From contig NZ_MAXF01000098.1 in NCBI RefSeq assembly GCF_001704635.1, positions 1-54,175 of the forward strand: a stretch of DNA of 54,175 bases. Reading direction: 5' to 3'. The notes beneath the pieces were generated by a model. The model saw only the letters and a program-made list of their open reading frames with translations. It searched no databases and was not told where the DNA came from. Made by a program: the position numbers and the translations under genes. Of the stretch, positions 41,570-49,737 are shown one piece after another; the first letter of the stretch is position 1, and each line of letters starts with the position of its first letter. The DNA comes from Streptomyces sparsogenes (lineage in GTDB: Bacteria; Actinomycetota; Actinomycetes; Streptomycetales; Streptomycetaceae).

Positions 41570-44270
41570 AACCCAGCTCCTCCAGGAACCCCTCCAGCCG
41601 CTTCGCTGCCTCCGCCCGCCGTTCCTCAATCTCCCGGAGCGACACCGCGTACTTGTCCTCCCACACCCGGTACGCCTCGACCAACTCCCGGCGGCGCCGC
41701 ACCACATGGCCCTCCAGCTTGCCGGCCAGGTCGTCCCGGAGGATGCCGAGCACCACGCGGCGCTCGCCGTCCACCTCTTCCGCCAACGCCTTGCGCGCGC
41801 GGGCGAGGCGGGACATCTTCGGAGACTTCTCGGCATCGGCAGGCAGCACATCCGCGAGGACATTCAGCGTGCCCTGCTCGGGCGTCTCGGCAGCCACCGC
41901 CTTCTTCTTCGCCTTCGGTCGCCCCCGCCCGGAGGGCTCCAGCGGCCAGAAGTCGTTTTCCAGCCGCTTGACCTCGTTACCCGCCGCCGTGCGGTCCTTC
42001 TTCAGCTTGGTCATCTGCGCCTTGCTGAGCACCGCCTCCACGAGCGCCGGATCGATGCCCCCGGAACCGCCGTCGCCCTCACCCTCGCCATCCCCCGACT
42101 CGGCCTCCGCCCGCGCCTCCGCGAGCGCCGCCTCCGCCTCCTGTGCGGCCTTGAGCTTGGCGTCCAACTGCGCCTTGTGGCGGTCCGCCGCCGCCAGCTC
42201 CTCCAGGAAATCAGAGGCAATGGCGGCGACCACCTTGTGGTCGTACGCCTGACGGCGCTCCGCGCCTGAGCGGTTGCGGGCTCCGCCCGTACGGGGGTCG
42301 CGCTCGGGGGCGAGCATGGTTTCGACGTTCTCGACCCAGCCGTCCACCACGCCCTTGAAGCCGCCCACCGACAGGGCCTTCAGCTCGTTGCGCGCGTCCT
42401 GCCACCAGCCGGCGACCGCGCCGGCCAGCGCGTACTCGTCCAGCAGCCCGACCTGGAGGAGCTGCGAGCGGAACGAGTCGATCAGATCGGCCCGCAGCCG
42501 GGCGAGCTGCCTGCGGCGTTCGCTCTCCGTGCGGTCATCGCCCTCCACCGGTGCCAGCGCGGCGATCTGCTCGGCCTCACGGTCCCACCACTTCGCGAAC
42601 TCCCCGCGCAGCACGTCCTCACGCGTCCGCGCCAGCTCCGCCAACCGGGCCGCGTCGGGCCGCTGCCCCTCCGGCAGGAAGTCGACGTAATCCGGGTCGC
42701 CGGGGCGCTCCGCGAACAGATCCGTCACGCCGATTCCGTACGCGTCGAGTAGCCCCTTCTTCCCCTCGATCTCCGCGCGCGGCACTCCACCCTTCAGATG
42801 CGCCCGCACGTCCTGCGGCTCCGGCGGCGGGGTGTTGTCCACATAGCGGCGGATGTTGAGATTGTCGTCGTTGTCCGCGAGTTCCTCGCGGGTGACGCGG
42901 CGGGCGAAGCCCTCCACCCCGGTGAAGTTCTCGTCGTCGCGGAAGCGGTGGTACGTCGAGACGATCTTTTCGACGTGCTCGGGCAGCAGCACGTTCTGCG
43001 CCCGCTCCGCGTGGAACTCACGGTCGGCGTTGATGAAGAGCACGTCGCGCCCCTGGTGGCGCAGCTTGGCGCCCGGGGCGCGCAGCACGATGACGCAGGC
43101 GGGGATGCCGGTGCCGTAGAAGAGGTTCGGGGCCAGTCCGATGACGGCCTCGATCAGGTTCGCGTTCAGCAGCTCGGTACGGATGGCGCGCTCCGCGCCG
43201 CCTCGGAACAGAACGCCGTGCGGCATGACGCTGAAGACGGCGCCGCCCTGGTCGCGGACCTGGTACAGCATGTGCTGGAGGAACATCAGGTCGGCCTTGC
43301 CGCGCTCCGAGGTCACTCCGTACGGCATGCGAGCCGACTGGTGCTTGACCTCCCCCAGCGTGTAGTCCATGGAGAAGGGCGGATTGCTGAGCACCAGGTC
43401 GAATCCGGTGTCCAGGTGCGCCGGATCGGTGAGGGTGTCGCCGGTGCTCAGCCGGAAGCGGTTGGCGCCGTGGAACAGCATGTTCATGGTGGCCATGACC
43501 CAGGAGCCGCTGTTGGCGTCCTGCCCGGCCAGCAGCATGCCGTCGGATTCCTCGCCGTGCTCGTCGACGTACTCCTTGGCGTGGATCAGCATGCCGCCCG
43601 AGCCGACGCAGGGGTCGTAGATCCGATGCTGCTCCGTGGGGCGGGCCAGCTCCACCATCATGCGCACGACCGCGCGCGGGGTGTAGAACTCGCCGCCCTT
43701 GCTGCCCGCCGAGTCGGCGAAGTCCTTGAGCAGGTACTCGTACGCGGCGCCGATCATGTCGGGGAACTCGAAGTCCTCGCCGCGCAGGCGCACGCTCCCG
43801 AAGTGGCCGATCAGCGCGGAGAGCCGTTTGTCGGCGAGTTTCGCCGCCGAGGTGCTGCTGCCCGCTCCGCCGCCGATGCGGTTGAAGTTGATGTGGTCGA
43901 AGAGACCGCGCAGGGCGGAGTTGCTGGCCTCCAGCTCGCGGAGGGCGGGCTGGAGATACTGGCCGGCCACGTCGTCCACCGCTCCGGACAGCCGCTCCCA
44001 GCGGGCTGCCTTGGGCACGTAGAGCGCCTTGCGGGTGGCGTATGTCTCCGCGAAGTCGGCGACTTCCTCGGCGTACTCCTGGGACTCACCTCTCGCCCGC
44101 TCCTCGGCGATGATCGCTTCCCGGGCGGCGTCGAACTCGTCGTTGACGCGTTTGAGGAAGAGCAGGACGAGAATGAAGTCGCGGTACTCGGCCGCGTCCA
44201 TCGTGCCCCGCAGGATGTCCGCCGCCGCGAACAGATGGCGTTCCAACTGGGCGAGCGTGAGCTTTGCCAC
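41562..44270 (-). CDS. hsdM: Type I restriction-modification methyltransferase subunit (HsdM), long form
   Basis: 902 aa from GTG 44270, with AGGGAG 8 nt upstream. The N-terminal helical HsdM domain (about 1-150) is followed by the N6-adenine methylase domain: EFYTPRAVVRMM, motif I DPCVGSG (219-225) and motif IV NPPF (296-299). From about 520 on there is a long Ala/Glu/Lys-rich coiled-coil extension not found in standard HsdM of about 500-520 residues, ending in LEGFLEELGYA. It may partly cover a role of HsdS or HsdR contacts. Stop overlaps hsdS. Confidence 0.95.
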   Translation of the reverse strand: MAKLTLAQLERHLFAAADILRGTMDAAEYRDFILVLLFLKRVNDEFDAAREAIIAEERARGESQEYAEEVADFAETYATRKALYVPKAARWERLSGAVDDVAGQYLQPALRELEASNSALRGLFDHINFNRIGGGAGSSTSAAKLADKRLSALIGHFGSVRLRGEDFEFPDMIGAAYEYLLKDFADSAGSKGGEFYTPRAVVRMMVELARPTEQHRIYDPCVGSGGMLIHAKEYVDEHGEESDGMLLAGQDANSGSWVMATMNMLFHGANRFRLSTGDTLTDPAHLDTGFDLVLSNPPFSMDYTLGEVKHQSARMPYGVTSERGKADLMFLQHMLYQVRDQGGAVFSVMPHGVLFRGGAERAIRTELLNANLIEAVIGLAPNLFYGTGIPACVIVLRAPGAKLRHQGRDVLFINADREFHAERAQNVLLPEHVEKIVSTYHRFRDDENFTGVEGFARRVTREELADNDDNLNIRRYVDNTPPPEPQDVRAHLKGGVPRAEIEGKKGLLDAYGIGVTDLFAERPGDPDYVDFLPEGQRPDAARLAELARTREDVLRGEFAKWWDREAEQIAALAPVEGDDRTESERRRQLARLRADLIDSFRSQLLQVGLLDEYALAGAVAGWWQDARNELKALSVGGFKGVVDGWVENVETMLAPERDPRTGGARNRSGAERRQAYDHKVVAAIASDFLEELAAADRHKAQLDAKLKAAQEAEAALAEARAEAESGDGEGEGDGGSGGIDPALVEAVLSKAQMTKLKKDRTAAGNEVKRLENDFWPLEPSGRGRPKAKKKAVAAETPEQGTLNVLADVLPADAEKSPKMSRLARARKALAEEVDGERRVVLGILRDDLAGKLEGHVVRRRRELVEAYRVWEDKYAVSLREIEERRAEAAKRLEGFLEELGYA

Positions 44271-44411
44271 GTACGAGACTCCCTCTGCTGATGTACTGCC
44301 CGGCACCCCGCCCCGTTCGGTCGTGCCGCGCGGCGGAGCCGCATGCGGCAACGGTGTGTGGAACGGCGGGGCTGCCGCAGAGCAGCCTACGGCCTTCGGC
44401 GGGAGCGACGG

Positions 44412-45161
44412 TCAGTAGTCGGTCAGCCCGATGGCGTCCTCGACAAAGCGCCAGACGTCGGTGTATGGGTCCCATTTCTCGCGATCAGGGGAGGTGTGCT
44501 GCTCGTTGATCTTCTTCGCGAACTTCTTGGCCTGCTGGTACCCGCCCTCCACCTGTGAGGGGAGCACCAGCTTGGCCTGGTCGTCGGAGACGGACGTCAG
44601 GTGCCGACCGTACGTCTTGATGAACTTCGGATTCCGCCGAAGGCGGGCCGATACCTCCCCGCACACACCGCCGAGGGGGGTCGTGTAGTCCTGGTAGTGC
44701 AGCAGGCGCCAGAGTTCGAAACAGGGGTGGGAGTACGCGATCTCGACGCCTGCTTTCTGCGCCATGCCGGCCGCCCGCTGTACGCCCTGGTGATCGTCCC
44801 GGTCGAAGAGGCACCACACGGAGGGCTGGTACTGCTTCCTCAGATGCCGTGCTTCCCGCGTCACCTTCTTCTTGTGCGCGATGGCGGCCTCGACGATCGT
44901 CAGCGGCTTGCGCTCATGAGCGAGGCGCTTCGGACCACGCGTCCCGCCGTGGGTGCGCTCGTCCCACATGATCTCGACAGTGGACTCGACGCCTTCCGCT
45001 GTGAAGGTTCCCGCGTCCCGCGCCTGCTGCCTGAAACGGATCAGCGCGTCGATGTAGGAGGGCTCGGTCAGGGTGCCCTCTGTGAAGACATAGACCATCC
45101 GGCGGCGAACGGCTCGCCGGGCGGTGCGCTGTGCAGAGTCCTTCCCCCTCTTCGGAGCCAT
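44412..45161 (-). CDS. rloB: RloB-like protein (TOPRIM-like)
   Basis: 249 aa; ATG at 45161 overlapping the RloA stop by one base. Near the N-terminus VFTEGTLTEPSYIDAL has Glu28 and Glu33; WCLFDRDDHQG has Asp120 and Asp122; SHPCFELWRLLHY follows. These form an acidic E...DxD set like TOPRIM nucleases. The rlo genes (restriction-linked ORFs) were first named for their place in type I loci. With RloA it resembles ATPase/TOPRIM defence pairs such as OLD/Gabija/PARIS. It is 141 nt upstream of hsdM. Confidence 0.88.
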   Translation of the reverse strand: MAPKRGKDSAQRTARRAVRRRMVYVFTEGTLTEPSYIDALIRFRQQARDAGTFTAEGVESTVEIMWDERTHGGTRGPKRLAHERKPLTIVEAAIAHKKKVTREARHLRKQYQPSVWCLFDRDDHQGVQRAAGMAQKAGVEIAYSHPCFELWRLLHYQDYTTPLGGVCGEVSARLRRNPKFIKTYGRHLTSVSDDQAKLVLPSQVEGGYQQAKKFAKKINEQHTSPDREKWDPYTDVWRFVEDAIGLTDY

Positions 45162-46417
45162 CAGGTCCGCTCCACCTCCGTCGCTCGTGCCATCAGCAGT
45201 CTGCGCCCGATCTGTCCCGCGGTGAGCGTGGGGATGCCGCCGAACGCGCCTTCGAGATAGGACCGGGTCAGATCCTCGTCCTCGCCTGGTTCCGCCGCCG
45301 TGAGCGGGTACAGCTCCGTGGCCCCATGGCTGTCCTTCTCCGTGAGCCAGATCTGGCCTGGGTCGAGCAGCCTGCCGCCGCTCGGCGCGGACAGCAGCGA
45401 GGGATCATGCGAGGTGAAGACCAACTGCGCACCTTTGGGATTGACAAGCGGGTCGTGGAAGAGCCGGACGACCTCGGCGGCGAAGCGCGGATGCAGACTG
45501 GAGTCAAGTTCGTCGACCAGCAGCACCGCCCCCTCGTCCAGGGCGAGCAGCAGCGGGCCGAGGAGGGCGTACCAGGAACGGGTGCCGAAGGACTCCCGCT
45601 CCCAGGCGATCGCCACTCCCTCCCCCTCCCCGGCGGCATGGATCAGCCGGACGACAGGACGGTCGGTGCCTGGCCGCTGGTCGACGCGGGTGCCCGTGAT
45701 TCCGAGGTCGGCGACGCGCAGCAACTCCTCGATGCGGGACCGCACCTCGGGGTCCTGGAGCCTTTCCGTCGTGTATGCCTCGCGCTGGAGCCGTTCCGCC
45801 TCCGGGTCGATGTCCCAGAGGTTGTCGAAGAACCAGCGGTGGATCCGGCTGAGCTGAGGGTGGTTGTCGGCGGCGGCCCGGGAGAGCAGCAGGGCGTTGG
45901 ACCGGGTGGTACGGGCAAGGAGCGCGCGGTCCTGGATACGTTCCCCGGGGAAGTGGAACTCCCTGTCGCGTGAGGCGTCCCGGTCGAGCCACTCCTGTCG
46001 CCGCCCCTTGGGGTAGGCGTGCAGCCATTCGGCCTCGACCCGGATGTCGCTCAGCTCGAAGCCGTAGGTCCAGCGGACGCCGTCCTCAAGGACGAAGTCC
46101 GCCTCGTAGAAGGTGTTCTCGTCGGCCGAGTGTGGATCGAGGGCGAATCGCTCGCGGGGGACGGGCTTGTGGGATCCCCAGCCCGTGTAGGACTTCAGGA
46201 CGGCCTCACGCATCTTCTTGAGCGAGCTGAGGACGTTCGACTTCCCGGAGGCGTTCGCCCCGAAGATACCCAGGAGAGGGTAGACGTCGAGCGTTTTGCC
46301 GTCGGACAGCTTGAGGGCGCGGGCCGTCGCCGGGTCCTCTCCCTGCGGGACGACGAAGGACAGCTCTTGCTCGTCGCGCAGGGACAACGCGTTCGCCACG
46401 CGGAATCTCAGCAGCAT
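45161..46417 (-). CDS. rloA: RloA-like AAA/ABC-type ATPase
   Basis: 418 aa; ATG at 46417. An AAA_15/AAA_21-type SMC-like ATPase: Walker A GIFGANASGKSN (Lys59), a coiled insertion, signature-like ESFGTRSWY (275-283), Walker B AVLLVDELDSSLHP (297-310) and the H-loop FTSHD. This is the class found in OLD-family nucleases, AriA of PARIS and retron ATPases. It is first gene of the minus-strand operon rloA-rloB-hsdM-hsdS. Function is by family: ATPase partner of RloB. Confidence 0.92.
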   Translation of the reverse strand: MLLRFRVANALSLRDEQELSFVVPQGEDPATARALKLSDGKTLDVYPLLGIFGANASGKSNVLSSLKKMREAVLKSYTGWGSHKPVPRERFALDPHSADENTFYEADFVLEDGVRWTYGFELSDIRVEAEWLHAYPKGRRQEWLDRDASRDREFHFPGERIQDRALLARTTRSNALLLSRAAADNHPQLSRIHRWFFDNLWDIDPEAERLQREAYTTERLQDPEVRSRIEELLRVADLGITGTRVDQRPGTDRPVVRLIHAAGEGEGVAIAWERESFGTRSWYALLGPLLLALDEGAVLLVDELDSSLHPRFAAEVVRLFHDPLVNPKGAQLVFTSHDPSLLSAPSGGRLLDPGQIWLTEKDSHGATELYPLTAAEPGEDEDLTRSYLEGAFGGIPTLTAGQIGRRLLMARATEVERT

Positions 46418-46572
46418 GCCACCCTCCTCATCGACACAGCGTAACGGTGATGCGGCGGCTTGGAGTGATCGTCTTGTACATCGGGCCGGCCGGCGGCAAG
46501 AAAATCATCTTGTCGCGACCATGATCAGGACATAACCTCGCCACCCGAGTCGAACAGCCGCGGGGGGCGGAT

Positions 46573-48675
46573 GTGGCGTTACTCATGGTTGCCGCGACGG
46601 TGTACGGCGTGGCGCAGATGCTCGTGGTGTCCTCGCCGGCGCGATCGGCACGGGTTTCCACGGCACTGTTGGCCATCGCGGTGGGTGTCTACGGATGCGG
46701 TGTCGTGGCGGCGCTGCTGGAGCTGGCGTACACCCGGAATGCCGCCGAGGCGACCGGGGAGCCGCTGGCCAAGGTCGTGGAAACCGCGAGCTACACGGTC
46801 GACCCGGTTGTCGAAGAGCTGATCAAGGTCACGCCGCTGCTGCTGGTCGGGTGGAACATCAAGATCCGCCGTCAGTGGGGGCTCACGGACTTCGTGGTGC
46901 TCGGCGCCGGGCTGGGTGCGGGGTTCGGGTTGCTGGAGGCCGTGGCACGGTACGGGCTGGAGGCGGAGCGGGTGATCAGCCATCCGGGCGGCGGCTGGAT
47001 CATTCCCGACAGCCTTCGCGCGCCCTATGTCCCAGGCCCCGAGCAGGTCTTCTCCGCCTGGTTCCCCGCTCCGCAGGGAACTCTCGAACTGGGTGATCTC
47101 TCCCCGGCCGCGGGAACCAGTCCCCATCTGGTCTACACGGCTCTGGCCGCGCTCGGTGTGGGAGTTCTGCTGCGTGCGAGGGGCTGGGTACGGGCCCTCG
47201 GCGTCGTGCCCCTGGTCGCCACGTCCGCTCTGCACATGCTCACCAACTACGCCGCCGCGCATCCGACCGACCGGGACGCCGCGTCACGGGTCGATACGTT
47301 CCAGGGGGTGCTGTGGGCGGTTCCCCTGGTGTGCCTGGCCGTGGCCCTGACCGCCGATCTGCGGCAGGTGCGGCGTGCGAAACCGGTGGTGCCGGGCGTC
47401 CTGCTGCACGCGGAGCGCGCCGGGAGGTCCGGTCTGAGTGCACTCGCGGGGTACGCGGCCTGGTGTGTGCCCTGGTCGACGCTGATCGCCCTGCGTTTCG
47501 CACGGCTCCGGCGGTCGCTGTTCTACGGGATGACGGGCGGTGCGCCGTACGCGGGTGCTGAGGTCCTGCACCGCACGGTCGCGTGGGCCGCCTCCCAGAT
47601 CGACGCCTCCGACCGCGAACAGGCCTGGCGCGGTGTCGACTTACGGGCCGTGCTCCGGGCAGGGGGCGTGCTTCGGGACCCGCGCCGGAAGTGGTTTGTG
47701 GTCATCGCCCTCGGGCTGACGATCCCGGCCCTGGCCCTTCTGCTGCTCGGGTCCTTTCCCGCTGCGGCTGAGGTGCAGCGGTACTTCGGCTCGGGCAACG
47801 GGCTGTACATCCTGGTCGGCTTCGGGATCGTCGGTCTGCTGCTCACCGGCTGGCAGCTCATGCGGCTGCTGGTCGCCTGGCGGGCGACCCTCGCGCTTCC
47901 GCACGGCGAGGTGCTCGCGATCATCCGCCTCCGGATCTGGGTGGCGCTCGGCGGCGGTGTCACGGGTGTGCTGTTGGTGCTGAGGCTGGGGGTCGGCGTG
48001 GCGCCGGACGGCCCGGTGATCCGCAACCTCCATCTCCTCGACGCGCTGAACAACTTCCTGGCCTACCTCGGCTTCGCCCTCATGCTGCTGGCCCTCCTCG
48101 CCCTCTTCCCACCCGGCGGCGGGCTCGCCCTCGCGACCACAGGAGTGACAGCGGGCGCTGTCACCACCGAGGCGGCCGTTCACGCTGCCGCGCTCGGCAC
48201 CCTGGGCGTCGTCCTCATGACGGCGGCGTCCGGCAGCGATGCCGGCGGGCGAGAGGAAAGCTCCGGGGACCGGGACCAAGGCCCTGCGCAAAGCGATAAG
48301 GGAAGCATTGATGAGACCGAAAAACCGTTCAGCCCAAAGGAGCGTAGAATAGCCGAGACGCTGCAGGCTGAGGGCAAGAGCGTCAAGGCGCTCAAAGAGT
48401 CTGCCGTGGATGGTGTCAAGACGCCCGATGCTCTGGTGGATGGAGTGCCGACCGAGTTCAAGACGCTGCAACCGGGAGCCGCTCCCAATGCCGTGAAGAA
48501 CACACTCAATACAGCGAAAAAGCAGTCCCGAGATGCCGTCGTGGACGCGCGTGGGAGCGGGCTTGACGAGGGTGGCGCGCGAGAAGGCATGGGAAAATTC
48601 TTGCGCAACAACCCGCCAGGCCGGATGAACTCTATCAGGATCATCGGCGACGGCTACGACATCAAGTGGCCATAG
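46573..48675 (+). CDS. PrsW-type membrane metalloprotease fused to a CdiA-like nuclease toxin domain
   Basis: 700 aa from GTG 46573 (an in-frame stop lies upstream). About 12 membrane segments fill residues 1-550. The first 230 match PrsW peptidases: EELIK (81-85), FGLLEAVARY (118-127), His185 in PHLVYTAL and His221 in SALHMLTNY. More helices follow, then a Gly/Ala-rich hydrophobic segment. From about 584 there is a soluble domain like the CdiA C-terminal nuclease: PDALVDGVPTEFKTLQPG, with Asp619, Glu628, Lys630, ending IRIIGDGYDIKWP. Codon 357 is TTA. The toxin end is less GC-rich. A putative immunity gene follows 8 nt later. Confidence 0.88.
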   Translation: MALLMVAATVYGVAQMLVVSSPARSARVSTALLAIAVGVYGCGVVAALLELAYTRNAAEATGEPLAKVVETASYTVDPVVEELIKVTPLLLVGWNIKIRRQWGLTDFVVLGAGLGAGFGLLEAVARYGLEAERVISHPGGGWIIPDSLRAPYVPGPEQVFSAWFPAPQGTLELGDLSPAAGTSPHLVYTALAALGVGVLLRARGWVRALGVVPLVATSALHMLTNYAAAHPTDRDAASRVDTFQGVLWAVPLVCLAVALTADLRQVRRAKPVVPGVLLHAERAGRSGLSALAGYAAWCVPWSTLIALRFARLRRSLFYGMTGGAPYAGAEVLHRTVAWAASQIDASDREQAWRGVDLRAVLRAGGVLRDPRRKWFVVIALGLTIPALALLLLGSFPAAAEVQRYFGSGNGLYILVGFGIVGLLLTGWQLMRLLVAWRATLALPHGEVLAIIRLRIWVALGGGVTGVLLVLRLGVGVAPDGPVIRNLHLLDALNNFLAYLGFALMLLALLALFPPGGGLALATTGVTAGAVTTEAAVHAAALGTLGVVLMTAASGSDAGGREESSGDRDQGPAQSDKGSIDETEKPFSPKERRIAETLQAEGKSVKALKESAVDGVKTPDALVDGVPTEFKTLQPGAAPNAVKNTLNTAKKQSRDAVVDARGSGLDEGGAREGMGKFLRNNPPGRMNSIRIIGDGYDIKWP

Positions 48676-48683
48676 GGGAGAGC

Positions 48684-49061
48684 GTGAGCGAATACCATTA
48701 CGTCTTCATCAGCCCGGGTCGGCCCAGGGAGCGACTTCTCTCGGATATCTCCTACGCCTGCGGAGTCGATCTGAGGTCGGCCTCCTCTGAATTTGTGGAT
48801 TACTCCGCCAATCTGGGATATGCGGCCGTGGAGGTCGAGCTCTCGCATGAGTACGAGGAAGCCTACGGAATTCCATTCGAGGCGTATGATTCCCTGCTCG
48901 CCGTCAGGGACTTTGGTTCGGACTTGGTGCGACAGGAGAACCTCGCGCGCGCGATCTTCAGAAACCTGGCATCCCTGGAGAGATATTCCCTGGCCCTCGT
49001 CCTAGACCTGCAAGTTCTGCTCGATTCCGCGATTCCACGGCAAGGGCCCGGCTCCGGCTGA
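48684..49061 (+). CDS. Probable immunity protein to the CdiA-like toxin domain
   Basis: 125 aa from GTG 48684 with GGGGAG upstream; 8 nt after the toxin gene stop. Acidic, no signal peptide or membrane segment: EYHYVFISPGRPRERLLSDI, CGVDLRSASSEFVDYSANLG, IPFEAYDSLLAVRD, then a helical C-terminus. It does not match a family I recognise. Position, size and charge are those of CDI-type immunity proteins that block the toxin nuclease. Function is inferred from context. Confidence 0.75.
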   Translation: MSEYHYVFISPGRPRERLLSDISYACGVDLRSASSEFVDYSANLGYAAVEVELSHEYEEAYGIPFEAYDSLLAVRDFGSDLVRQENLARAIFRNLASLERYSLALVLDLQVLLDSAIPRQGPGSG

Positions 49062-49118
49062 TCGGCTGAGACGCGCCCGGCACGCCGCGCCTGGGGGACG
49101 TCTGCCGAGGCGCCCGGG

Positions 49119-49736
49119 TCACTCCAATCGCGCATCCCCGAGTTTTGCGGTGAGCATGGCTCGCCCCAGAAGCGGCAGCCGTCTGCTCAGTTCGTCATGC
49201 ATCCGTAGTTGTGTGTTGATCTGGTCGAGCGCCCCCGCCAGCGCCCGCTGACTCTCCAGGTCGGGCAACAACACCGGAAGCTCTGACAAGTTCCTGGACG
49301 TCAGGGTTTCCACGGCCTGTCCTGGGTTGGCCCGGTTGCTGATCCAGCGGTGCACCGGCGCATGGCCCAGGTAGTGCAGCAGGTAGGACGGGAGGAGTCG
49401 GTCATTCGTCACCACGACCCGAAGGCAGGACGTGGCGAACAGCCATCCCTCCTGCTCTTCGGTGATCAAAGCTCGTCGCCCGAGGCCCGTCGTCGACTGG
49501 CGAACGAGGACCACGTCGCCCTGACGGAGCCGGAACCGTTCCGCCAGGCTGTTCGCGGTTTCCCCGCTCACCCGCCGGATGCGGCTGGTGTCCACGGCCT
49601 GGCGGTCGGTGAGATCGGGGGGTGCGATGACGGGTACACCCTCGATACCCGGCGACAGTTCGTCGAGCAGACCGCCGGAGGGGCCGGGCACGATCTCGCA
49701 GAGTTCGCCGAGGGCAAGCCGTTCGTATGTGGGCAT
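49119..49736 (-). CDS. Half-sized HsdS-like protein (single target-recognition domain)
   Basis: 205 aa; ATG at 49736, one base after the HEPN gene stop (TGAGATG). A single TRD with motif LALGELCEIVPGPSGGL, FRLRQGDVVLVRQSTTGLG and a spacer helix LESQRALAGALDQINTQL. A whole HsdS has two such units; this protein is about half size and ends cleanly. It has no hsdM or hsdR beside it. It may act as a homodimer, partner the other hsd genes, or give the HEPN protein its target. Confidence 0.82.
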   Translation of the reverse strand: MPTYERLALGELCEIVPGPSGGLLDELSPGIEGVPVIAPPDLTDRQAVDTSRIRRVSGETANSLAERFRLRQGDVVLVRQSTTGLGRRALITEEQEGWLFATSCLRVVVTNDRLLPSYLLHYLGHAPVHRWISNRANPGQAVETLTSRNLSELPVLLPDLESQRALAGALDQINTQLRMHDELSRRLPLLGRAMLTAKLGDARLE

Positions 49737-49737
49737 C

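Noticed and set aside
49142..49158. TTTTGCGGTGAGCATGG, like an arm end of palindrome copy 2
   Set aside because: It lies inside the half-HsdS coding sequence, has no opposite arm, and matches over 15 of 16 bases only; not enough to claim a relic.
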